DNA of 64,000 nucleotides, taken from NCBI GenBank assembly GCA_036426205.1, contig CM071568.1:230488148-230552147 (forward strand), in the 5' to 3' direction. The DNA is from Ascaphus truei (lineage: Eukaryota; Chordata; Amphibia; Anura; Ascaphidae). Positions 54,736 through 64,000 of the stretch are shown here, piece after piece (the first letter of the stretch is position 1; the number at the start of each line of letters is the position of its first letter). The notes under the pieces were generated by a model, which was not told the DNA's origin, made no database searches, and saw only the letters and a list, made by a program, of their open reading frames with translations. The position numbers and the translations under genes were made by a program.

Positions 54736-55860
54736 GCACAGTATGCGCCAAAGAGTGTTTTTCACTATGTGAACTGGTCAAATATCACACAAAAAATGTC
54801 GTCAGGTTCCCTTCCCCCCCAAAAAAAACTTTAAAATAGTTGAACAGACCTGAGAAGCAACTGCTAGACATAAAAAATATGCAAAAAAGAGAAGATGCTT
54901 AAAATCGGAAGAAGAAAAAAACTACCAGAGAAGCTGTTTAGTGAAGTGAAAAAAAATTGTAAAAGAAACCAACCTGAAAAGCGATTTCAAAAAATTAAAT
55001 AATGGGCAACAAAAACCTGGGAATATATTACTCAAAAATGGCACTCAGCACTAGCACGGTAAAAATGACTATCAATAAATAAAGGGCAAATTAAAATATC
55101 CCTAATCCTGCTTGACCCAAGAAACTGCCCAATCGGTTAAATAGTTCACTTCACATTTTAATCAGGGAATTAAAAACCATGTGAAAAAAGAATAGTGGAA
55201 AAAGTAAAGACAAAAACAAGATATGTAGTGTAGTAGATTTAAATATCCCCAGCAAATATTTAAAAAAAACTGCCTAGTCGTCAATATTCAGCAAATGGGT
55301 GACATTGGAGATTTCAGTAGATTTTGGAGATTTCAGTAGATTTTGGAGATTTCAGTAGATTTTGCGCCCATAAATGAAAAAACATACAGAGAGAGAAAAA
55401 ATATATCATCACGGTCACCTCCACATTACAGGCTCTGGTGCTTTGTAACATCCATATTTGTGAGTGTACCCAGCCATTTATTATCAGTATATTTTACCTA
55501 CTACACTGTACACTTTGAAAAAGATGGGAGGTCGCCCAAAGAAGTTGGAGGAAAAAAACCTGAAAAAAAACCTAATGAAAAAAAAAAAAAAAAAAAAAAA
55601 AAAAGGCCTGTGGAGCGGCATAAACAAGTAAAATAAGGAAAATAAGCAGAGACATGTGTGCCTCACTCACACTATATTCCCATATACTGTAGTAAGCCTA
55701 GATTCGTTTAAAAAACGTGAGTTAAAAGGGACATAAAATTAATTTAATAAGAGCATAGGCACTAAACAGCACACAAAGAGGGATCTTCCGAGTCCATACA
55801 AGGATGAAATACAATGGGCGTTGTCAGCTTTCCCTGGGCTTAGGACTAGACTTTCTACTG
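54736..55860. other. Unassigned A-rich stretch with small repeats
   Basis: It contains three copies of the 19-mer GGAGATTTCAGTAGATTTT (55308-55364) and a poly-A tract (55577-55604). No gene. Confidence 0.5.
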
Positions 55861-56405
55861 GGCCAACCCCCTCTTGCCCCCCACCTCTCTTGCCCCCACT
55901 TCCCTCTTCCTGTCTCACCCCACCTCTTTCTCCTTCTCTTGCCCTACACCTCACATCCCCAACCTCTCTCACTCTCACACCCCCACGTCTCGCCGCCACT
56001 TCTCTCGCCCCCACGTTTTTCTCCATCTCACCCACACTTCTCTCACTCCTCGCTCCCTCTCATGCCCCCACCTCTCTCTCCCTCTCATGCTCCTACCTCT
56101 CTCTCAAAACCCCACCTCGCTCCCTCTCATGCCCCATCTCTCTTTCTCCCATGCTCCCACCTCTCTCTTACGCCCCACCTCTCTCTCTTGCCCCCATCTC
56201 TCGCCGCCACGTCTCTCGCCCCAACTTTTCTCTCCCTCTCACCCACACTTCTCTCTCACTCCTCGCTCCCTCTCATGCCCTCACCTCTCACTCCCTCTCA
56301 TGCCCCATCTCTCTTTCTCTCTTGCCCCCATCTCTCTCTCTCCCTCTCACATCCCCTCCTATCTACCTCTACCCCCCCTGCTCCAACACAATACCCCCCC
56401 CCCCC
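55861..56405. repeat. Pyrimidine-rich minisatellite
   Basis: Degenerate 20-30 bp units of CTCTCTCCCTCTCATGCCCC with CACCTCTCTCGCCGCCAC variants, ending in a poly-C run. Frames of 196-271 codons in all three phases are S/P/L-rich artefacts. Confidence 0.92.
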
Positions 56406-56684
56406 CCATAACACAGACTCGCACAAACCACCCCCTTATCTTGGGGGCAGGCCTCCGGTGCTGCTCTGATCTAGAAGCTAAGCCCAACTTCCGCTGCGCA
56501 AGTGGGGGCAGGGCTTACACCAGAGGCTGGACCTGCTGCAGGAAAGGAGAGAGAGGCCCGGCAGCCGGACAACCCTGTTGGGCCCAACCTCTTGCCAGGC
56601 CCAACTTCCTGTGCCGGTCAGGCCCTGCGCAGCCGGCGAGCTCGGGACAGATGTCCCCGCTCTCCCCCTGTCGATGCCTCTGCC

Positions 56685-56950
56685 TGTGAGCATGTGACCT
56701 GTATTTGAGAAAAGGGTTAATACACACAGCTAACTAGATGGGTCACTTTTCTCCAAGCATGGACCCTTAAATGACTAAAATCTCCCCTCAATCCGTCCCA
56801 ATATACTATCTGTCACGAATAGCACACTTGCGAGCATGTGAGTCCCAATATACTATCTGTCACGAATAGCACACTTGCGAGCACGTGACTTTTATATATG
56901 CAACAAGTGTTAATACTTACAGCAAACTCGCTGCCCCACCTTTCTCCTTC
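56685..56950. repeat. Local tandem duplication
   Basis: CCCAATATACTATCTGTCAC...GCACACTTGCGAGCA occurs at about 56798-56841 and 56844-56887. The flanking GAGCATGTGACCTGTAT...TTAATAC segment (56688) recurs as GAGCACGTGACTTTTAT...TTAATAC (56881). The unit was duplicated in steps. Confidence 0.85.
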
Positions 56951-58429
56951 ACAAGGGACTTCAAACAAGGAACTCTGTTACAATATAATCCGTTAATATG
57001 CTGCCACCACCAAAATAAATATCAAATGTAATTTGCAGAGTCGAATGGTCTTTATTAAAGAAAAAACTATGCACTTAACACACAAACGTCTGTTGTAGCA
57101 AAATGTGTCCGAAAATGTACGGTAGTCAACAAAGCGTGCAACAGTTCAATCAAAGCCCAAAGTATTACTTATTAAAGTTTTGCTTCAATATTAAAAAATA
57201 CAGTGCTTAGATTACAGAAAAAGATAATTACAAGAACATACAGTTATAATAAATGCAGACACGTTTCTTAAAATTAAAGGATAGACATAAGAATTCCCTA
57301 AACGTTACCACGTCATAGATTTTTCCCAGAGGGGTCACTGGCCTAGAAAATATGAGAATTCACGTGTTTTTATCCCAAAACACACCTCTGTTGAAGTCTA
57401 ATTTCATAACTTCATAGCAATACCTATATACACTTCTCCCACTGAACAAAACATAAGCCCGCCCCTGTCATCAATCAGCCACTTGGCTGACTTTTTTACG
57501 ACTTAAAGGAAAAAACCTCTTCCTGTCTACTTTAAACTTTTCCTTCAATATATAAAAGGCTTCATAACTTTGTTTCTATAATACATAGACAGACACCATC
57601 TACACTGTTGCGTTGGTATACTTAATATTCAGATTTGCATATGCATGAGAAATAGATATCTGTCTTTAGCACCTCTTAATCATGAAATGTTTAGCATCAT
57701 TTGATTTCTCATTACAACTGTTACAAATATCTATTTGTTATTCTTGCAAATTGCTGTCAGACCCATGATATCTTCATATTTCATCTAGCCCTCAAACTAA
57801 GTGGTGACATGTTCGTCACCTCTCTCTGTGGTGCACAGGGGACATTTCAGGAATGGAAGGTTTTCTTTGAGACTCGCAGCCAATGATCTGCGTACCATCT
57901 ACAGCCTTCTAAACTATACATGTATGTATGTATGTATGATGTATGTATGTCTTTATTTATATTGCCCTCACACAGTGAAATTAGATGGCACTTTCACACA
58001 ACATACAAGTATTAGTGGAACAAAGTGATAGAACTGTGAACTTAGTAAAAGTTAGGGTAAATGATGCTCAAAACCTCTTGTGAGGACTTGTTTCCCAAAG
58101 CTCTCTTACATACATATAACTCTCCACACAGTCCAGAAGTAGCAGGAATACCCCCCCAAAAAAGAGAAAAAGAATATATAGTGTTCTCTGTGTCAGAAAT
58201 ATTCATATGCGGTGTATGGATCCAGTCTTGGCTCATATGTCAGCCCACTTACAGTGTTTAGATAAATAGTATTCTCCTAACTTTAGCATTCACTTTTCTT
58301 CTTATCAAGATGAGTGAGGAGTGTAGATAATCCCTCAAATTCAAAGAGACAAGAAAGACCATGCAATTCAATCATAAACAATTTAGTAGAAAAAAGTCGT
58401 GTGCTTCAGGTACTCATACTCTGTACATG
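56951..58429. other. Unassigned 1.5-kb stretch with an ATGT microsatellite
   Basis: A+T-rich, non-coding. The microsatellite (ATGT)n at 57919-57951 is directly followed by CTTTATTTATAT, the inverse of the L2/CR1-like LINE 3' end, so it is probably a minimal LINE tail. Confidence 0.45.
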
Positions 58430-58735
58430 AAAGATAAGCAATGACAGGAGGAAGACACTGCTAAGATCACCGTTGTGCAGCTCTGAGGATCCGGATACTT
58501 ATCCGGCTGCAGTCCTCTGATCAGGGAGAATCTCCGTTTGCTTCTCTCCTCCCTGGTTTCCTTGGCGTCTGACGTCACTGCCCTTCACGGTTGTCACTTC
58601 TGGTTCGTCGGTAACGCCAGGGAGCCTGCTGCTTGAGTGTTAATCATCCAGTGCTTAGACTGTCTTCTCTCAACTCTTTAGAAGATATCTCTATGCGTTT
58701 CACAGCTAAAATGCTGCTTCCTCAGGAGATTATTC
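58430..58735 (-). mobile_element. Penelope-like terminal fragment (inferred)
   Basis: The minus strand contains CCTGAGGAAGCAGCATTTTA followed by GCTGTGAAACGCAT. This CTGAGGAAGC...GAAACGC order is characteristic of Penelope-like element termini. The segment ends where an L2-like LINE fragment begins (58737). No coding part is attached. Confidence 0.5.
58687..58730 (-). ncRNA. Hammerhead-ribozyme-like motif
   Basis: On the minus strand the order is ATCTC (stem I), CTGAGGA (fits CUGANGA), an extra A, GCAGC/GCTGT (stem II, 5 bp with one G-U, loop ATTTTA), GAAAC, GCATA, GAGAT (stem I). This is the hammerhead layout with a minimal stem III. Deviations are the extra A after the CUGANGA box and ATA instead of a GUH cleavage site. 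It is probably an inactive relic. Confidence 0.45.
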
Positions 58736-58736
58736 T

Positions 58737-58865
58737 TAGATTAAGGGAGCCTTTGGGAGGAAGTATTAGGAGCTCTGTTTTTGCCATGTTAAGTTTAAGT
58801 TGTCGGAGGGCAATCCATGATGATATCGCAGAGAGACATTCAGAAACGTTAGTCTGTATATACAT
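58737..58865 (-). repeat. Fragment of the L2/CR1-like LINE
   Basis: GGGAGGAAGTATTAGGAGCT...CAGAGAGACATTCAGAAACG is the inverse of 30830-30925 of the LINE, just after its catalytic box. It is short, with several substitutions. Confidence 0.82.
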
Positions 58866-60137
58866 ACTTTTACTTTAGTGGGCCATCAGTGCTAATCCCC
58901 AGGTTCAGCTCCCTTTCTAGATCAACACAGAAACAGGAAAGGTCTTGATCTGTCATATAAACAATTCTTGTTTTTTTAAGACAATTTGTAACCAACGTTA
59001 TCCCCTTAAATTGCCAGATTGATTGAATAAAATACTTGATATCTGTATTACATTCAAATGACCTTTTAGTTCTTCCCGTTGAAAATAATTTCAAAGCAGA
59101 CATTTCTATACCGCCATCGAAACTTCATTGCAAAGAAGTCCAAGGCAAGATGTCAGTTTAAAGGAGATGGGGAACAAGAAGTTTGTGACGCAGTACAACT
59201 CTGAACTTCAGAAATAGTTGTGTAATTTCACTTTTCAGTCCGCGGTCTTTGTGCTGAACAACTGAGCGGGAACGGATAAGGACTGACTTGTCAAACCCCT
59301 GCTAGGGCAGCTAGCCACATTGTTTTTCGTAATGTCTGGAGTAAGCCGGCTGTGCCCAGAAAGCATTCCTTGGCAAAACCCAGTGGTATCTTGGGTCCTC
59401 GTATTAGTTTGTGGCGTATTGGGTACTATATGACAAAGAAAAAATGATTTAGATTGTCTTTGTCTATATCTGTAGTGTATTCCAAAATACTTTTCCAAGA
59501 GACAAAAAGGAAACTAGGAAAAGGTGCTAGCTATAATTATTCTCAACAAAAAGCTATGAAATAAGGCTTCAGTTTTATGTTAAGTATGATGTATATTATG
59601 TATCATGCAACCCCTATTGGCCATAATCGATAAGACCAGAACTAGGTCCTGAACCCGGTCAGTCACAATTTTGAGAAGAACCATGGATAGTAGAGCTGAA
59701 GGTGGAAATGCATAAAGGGGACACGGTTTCACCATGGAAAGGAGACTGCATCCATTCTCCATGCCCCATGCCCTGATATACTTACATCGGAGGAAGGGGC
59801 CGCCAGTAGCAGCCACGGCTGGGCAAAAAAACTATCCATTTATAGGTCCAGCTGACCAATAGGAAGCTTCAACATCATCCAGTGCGGCCTCCTGTTGAAC
59901 CGCGTGCGCAGGACCCTTAAACAGCAGTGAGAAACCAAAACAACCTTCTGATGTGAGTATCCCGGGGGGACCCTAGAGATTAAATTAATGTGGTTCAGCT
60001 AAAGGGAACCGTTGCTTTCCACCAAGGGGGGGGGGGTGGGGGGAATATATATGTTTTGCTTTTTTAAACGCTATGGTCCTTTAAGCAACACACCAGTGTG
60101 AACTGGAGGCCTGAATCTTAAAAGGTTGCATTGACTG
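58866..60137. other. Unassigned 1.3-kb stretch
   Basis: Mixed-composition DNA without recognised coding regions. A poly-G run lies near 60026-60044. Confidence 0.35.
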
Positions 60138-60415
60138 AAGATGCCTCGCACTCGCCATGACTGCACCTCGCACTCGCCATGACTGCACCTCACACTCGCC
60201 ATGACTGTGCCACGCACTCGCCATGACTGCACCTCATACTCGCCATGACTGCACCTCACACTCGCCATGACTGCACCTCACACTCGCCATGACTGCACCT
60301 CGCACTCGCCATGACTGCACCTCGCACTCGCCATGACTGCACCTCGCACTCGCCATGACTGCACCTCACACTCGCCATGACTGTGCCACGCACTCGCCAT
60401 GACTGTGCCACGCTT
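60138..60415. repeat. 22-bp minisatellite CTCGCCATGACTGCACCTCGCA
   Basis: About 12-13 head-to-tail copies of a 22-mer, with two main variants (ACTGCACCTCAC and ACTGTGCCACGC). Units are adjacent without spacers. Confidence 0.95.
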
Positions 60416-61888
60416 AGTCAGATACTATTTCAAAGCAGACATCAATCATCACGTATTCTGATTTACCGTGTCTTAAAATTAGTAACATTGTATATATGTA
60501 TATCTCTACATCCATGTACATAGCACTTTACAGCAGTAAACAGGGCCGCTGACGGGGGGAAAGCCAGGACCTGGCCCGGCCTCATGCCCTCTCTTCGGGG
60601 CCCTGAGATGTGGCAGGAAGCACAGAGGGGAAATCCCCTCCTCTGAAGAGACTCCATAGGTGGGTGGGGCCTATATCAGGGGCAGGGCCTCAAGCAGAGC
60701 AGCTGGGACTGGAGCTGCAGCCTGAGAGACAGGTGAGGGAGGGGAAGGGCTAAATCTTGGGGGGGGGGGGAGGAAGGAGGGACAAGACATGAAAAGGAAG
60801 AAGACAGAAAGGAAGAGAGAAACAAAGAGAAAATAAAGTACAAGAGAGAGGGGCCACTAACCCCCAACCTTTCCCAAAAAGAGCTTGCTGGGGTTCTGTG
60901 TGTTGTTTATTAACTTATTTTCAGCTATCTCAGCTGTTGGAGGTTAGTGACTCCTCCCTCCCAGGATTTTAAGCTCGCCCCTCCCCACTTCCCAAGTCAG
61001 CAGGTCCTTTTCATTTTACTGGATATAGATCCAATGTTGGTCTTTCTCCCTCCTAATAGAGGTAAATGAGAATTTTAATCCTAATAGAGGTATATTAGTA
61101 TTTTATCTGGTAGTGTTAGGACCTGCTAACAGTGTCTGCCTTGTTGTGGCTCACAGGCTTACAATGCTTTGGCCAAAGGGTTAAACAAAATGACCCCTTT
61201 TCAAGAGAATATATAAGTATTTTACTGTGTATTTTTGTCATATTGGATGTAGCATTGGGCTTCTCTGTTGCCCGTGTATTTTAACCATGACGCCGCCCGG
61301 AGGTCTACGCGGTCGTGTTGTACGTGCTCGGGCCACCTACTCTGACCTACCCTGATTTGTATACCGCGGTTCCGCCCGTGTGCCCTGCTATCTGCTAACC
61401 GAGGCTCCATTGTACCGGTGCTGGAGATGACCGCTGCTGAGACGCTGCTAACGGTTCCAGGACCGTAACCTGTACCTGCTGCTGACTTGGGGGGTAAGTT
61501 GACTGTCAGGGAGTGTCTGGTGCACTTCCCCTGGTGGTGCAGGCGGACAAGCTCCGGGCCAATTGCCGACAGGGAATACGGAGCGCCCCGACATCGCGGC
61601 CCGGCGGAGGTGTCCTTACCCGGCCTCGAAGAAGAAGTGACCAGCCGTCCGAGACCTGCAGAGGAAAGATCATCGCCTACCTGCAGTCAGAGGCAAAGTC
61701 CCGATCCAGAGGCGTCCATCCAGAAGGCCGTGGTGCTTCCGGAGCCCCTCGCCAGAGGAAGATGCCAGAGCTGTGGTGAATCCTGTGGAACTGGAAGACG
61801 CTCCCTACCTGAGGATGGATGAGGCTCATGTCTTTTACTTCACGTAAGGTCATCTGCAGCCTACCTGGACGAGGAGCCAGGCTGGGCC
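60416..61888. other. Mostly unassigned, GC-rich toward the end
   Basis: A LINE-tail-like CATGTACATAGCACTTTACA is at 60512. A GC-rich block begins near 61220 and runs into the ORF at 61889. Two overlapping frames (61487-61822) show no motif. Confidence 0.35.
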
Positions 61889-62587
61889 TTGATCGGTGTG
61901 CCGCGAGGTGATGCACTTCTGGCGCTGCTGGACATTATGTCATCTGCGCCGCCGTACCGATGCCTGCCTGGAGATCTCGCAGGATCGGCCAGCCATGATG
62001 ACGTCAAAAAGATGGTGATGGTGGCTGCTATAGCTGCGGAACCTCCGCTGGGAACTGTTGTGGTGAGTGCAGGACAGTCTTTCACTAACACTACCCTAAC
62101 CAGGCCCCGATCCAGAGGAAGGGGTCACCAGACCCCTGATGCGTCTCTTATACCACCCCCTTGGGGCCGCGGCGAGCCCAAGCCTTTTGCTACTGTACTG
62201 GCCATGGACAATGTTAAGCCCCACTCACCAGCTGTCCCTAGCCATGTCCATGCCAAAGCTGCCCCTGCTGAAACCACCTTTGTGTTATCCCATTTTCCCA
62301 GTGATGATCTGTCCCCTGGTTTGTCAACTGATTTAAGGGACTGGGATTTTGGCGGGAGAAATGGTTGGTTTTACGAGTCAGAGGGTGAAATACCTGCGTC
62401 CAGTCGCATACCTATGGCTAAGTCCCCTGGGTCTTTTAGATCATTCAGAGAGTTTCAACTGTCCTCAATGTCTGGAGTGTCCTCTCAGATGGACACTAGG
62501 TCCGGTAGCCCAAATTCAGAGCATCTAGCCAGGGAACCCCTTAAAGCTGCAGTTCAGTCAATATCCTGCATGTGTGGTTTTTTTTAA
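61889..62587 (+). CDS. Unidentified 232-codon ORF
   Basis: I do not recognise this protein. It is rich in A, P, S and R, with an acidic FESEGEIP-like middle (DWDFGGRNGWFYESEGE, residues about 148-165) and no catalytic motif, signal peptide or membrane segment visible. The upstream DNA to about 61220 is also GC-rich and partly open. The last 15 codons come from an inserted TTAA mini-element (from 62545), so the true 3' end is lost or displaced. It could be a gag-like retroelement fragment or an exon remnant. Codon bias alone does not decide. Confidence 0.3.
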   Translation: MIGVPRGDALLALLDIMSSAPPYRCLPGDLAGSASHDDVKKMVMVAAIAAEPPLGTVVVSAGQSFTNTTLTRPRSRGRGHQTPDASLIPPPWGRGEPKPFATVLAMDNVKPHSPAVPSHVHAKAAPAETTFVLSHFPSDDLSPGLSTDLRDWDFGGRNGWFYESEGEIPASSRIPMAKSPGSFRSFREFQLSSMSGVSSQMDTRSGSPNSEHLAREPLKAAVQSISCMCGFF

Positions 62588-62780
62588 TAAATCAGTTCTG
62601 TAGTAAGAAATAATACTTTTAGCATTTTCTGTTTTTAAAAAAACAACTTTGAAAGACCAATTTTCTTGTATTCTATTTTAACAAGCATTTGCTAAGGCAC
62701 TGCCCCTTCATGTCCTGTCACAAACCCAGGCACACCCCTTTGTCAGCACTGCCCTCCCTCTCTCTAAACGTGCACTAGCA
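62545..62780. mobile_element. TTAA-target mini-element, copy 2, truncated
   Basis: TTAA (62541-62544) then AGCTGCAGTTCAGTC and ATATCCTGCATGTGTGGTTT. It follows copy 1 (51070-51519) in inverse orientation until about 62780, where similarity is lost. The far terminus is missing. Confidence 0.82.
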
Positions 62781-62989
62781 TCTGGTCACATGATCTTCCT
62801 CATAGAGTACATTCAAGGAAGCTGGAGAAAAGGGATCAGCCATGCATAGCAGCTCGGATAGGCGATTTCAAACTTATTACAGTGTTTATTCCATTCATTG
62901 CACGTGTATATAATGTAAAATTGTAATAATTCCATTTATAGCAAATGTGTATATGTGAATATTATTTAGATGTATATGTATGTTACTGA

Positions 62990-63290
62990 AATGTGAAGTG
63001 AGTGTGTAGGTAAATACACTTCCAATCTGCGATATATCTATATATATATATATCATATAATCTATTATATACTTACGATATGATAAATATATACTATATC
63101 ATATACTACTAATAATATATATAATCTCTATAAGTTTATATATATATTATATATATATTAATATTATTATCTATGTATGTATATGTGAAGATTACTGTGA
63201 GTAAAATAGTGAACACAAACCCTCCATCAAGCAAAACTAGCAAATGGAAATATTACTGTATGCTCATTTGTATTATATATATATTATATA
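62990..63290. repeat. AT-rich TATA microsatellite cluster
   Basis: Irregular TATATA/ATATC runs with no other signal. Confidence 0.85.
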
Positions 63291-63433
63291 CACACACACT
63301 CAAATACGGATAGTGATTCACGTAAATGATATATATATTCACTTTCTCTGGGAGTATAAGAAGTGACTGTCCTGTTGTTCCTTTTTTGGTATCCTCATTG
63401 AATGGTATGCACCCTCTCTTTACGATTATTTTA

Positions 63434-64000
63434 TACTAGCTGAGGACCCGCGCGTGTGCCCGAGGATGTATGTCCCTCCGCCCTCCCTCTCTCTCCTCAA
63501 CCCCTCCCCCTCCTCTCTGTTTGTCCCCATTCACATCAATCCAGTCCCCCCCTCCCTCCTTTACCTTCATGCAGTGGTGCTGTGCTCGTCATTGTGTGTG
63601 CGCAGTTGTGTGGTGCGCCGGCGTCAGTGAGTCTGACGCAGTACACAAACACACACAGACTGACTGACGCACACCCCCACAGTCGTGGCTTCATTGTGCC
63701 TCATCAGTGTGTGCGTCGCGGGCCGTCAGTCATTCAGTCATTGTTGTGTGTGTGTGGTGCGTGGTTGGGGGTGTGGGGGTGTGGTGCGCCGCATCAGTAA
63801 GTGTGTGTGTGTGTGTCAGTCAGTCAGTGTGTGTGTCAGTGTTGTGTGTGTGTCAGTATGGTGTGTGCAGTCAGTGTGTCACTGTGGTGTGTGTCAATGT
63901 GTGTGTCAGTTGTGTGTGTGTCCGAGTGTGGTGTCAGTGTGTGTGTTCAAGTGTGTGTCATGTGGTGTGTGTTTGTCGTCAGTGTGTGTGTGTGTTTTCT
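63434..64000. repeat. CTAGCTGAGGACCCG repeat with GT-rich array, open at the window end
   Basis: ATACTAGCTGAGGACCCG (63434) echoes 23887. CT-rich DNA and then a GTGTGTCAGT-type array (63570-64000) follow. It continues past the window. The ORFs here are not coding. Confidence 0.7.

Noticed and set aside
55804..56689. ORFs of 196-271 codons
   Set aside because: Same situation: a pyrimidine-rich minisatellite.
60138..60415. Regular array resembling a CRISPR
   Set aside because: Units are directly adjacent with no unique spacers, and the DNA is clearly eukaryotic.

Overview
This window looks like repeat-dense vertebrate nuclear DNA. It carries chromodomain-bearing Ty3/gypsy retrotransposons, an L2/CR1-like LINE, an L1/Tx1-like LINE, Penelope-like elements, hAT and other TIR mini-elements, and many microsatellites. 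That mixture is typical of an amphibian, probably a frog, but this is inferred from element content and not from a species marker. I recognise no host protein-coding exon, rRNA or tRNA gene. Every coding stretch I can identify belongs to a transposable element, and nearly all are broken.

Layout. 1-767: low-complexity DNA and a 255-bp foldback element. 768-6676: a complete but defective Ty3/gypsy chromovirus on the minus strand, with two LTRs, target duplication CAGAT and a sequencing gap. 7.0-9.7 kb: two opposed Penelope-like fragments (reverse transcriptase on plus, GIY-YIG endonuclease on minus) separated by a TIR mini-element. 9779-12077: a hAT-like element filled by a 1.3-kb minisatellite. 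13349-13801: a hAT mini-element with a perfect 8-bp duplication. 14006-19907: a second chromovirus family on the plus strand, target duplication GACAA. 20-26 kb: hairpins, TIR elements, an LTR fragment and minisatellites.

26.1-33.8 kb is a nest. An old minus-strand L1-like element is broken by a solo LTR (27018-27840), a nearly readable L2/CR1-like LINE (28843-31896, 17-bp duplication) and a hAT mini-element (33212-33577). 33.9-39 kb holds a second L2 copy, a SINE head and another solo LTR. 40-44 kb is a long pyrimidine-rich, minisatellite-rich tract. 44-54 kb is a field of short TIR elements (two families, several with perfect target duplications), a third solo LTR and foldbacks. 54-64 kb is mostly unassigned DNA with minisatellites, a Penelope terminal fragment carrying a hammerhead-ribozyme-like fold, one unidentified 232-codon ORF and a GT-rich end.

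The most informative signal is in the two chromoviruses. In each, a 12-nt segment about 30 bp downstream of the LTR TATA box is complementary to the 12 nt at the LTR/gag junction. The two families differ at this segment yet both partners change together. That is a covariation argument for self-primed reverse transcription of the Tf1/sushi type, with the gag start codon lying inside the primer-binding site.
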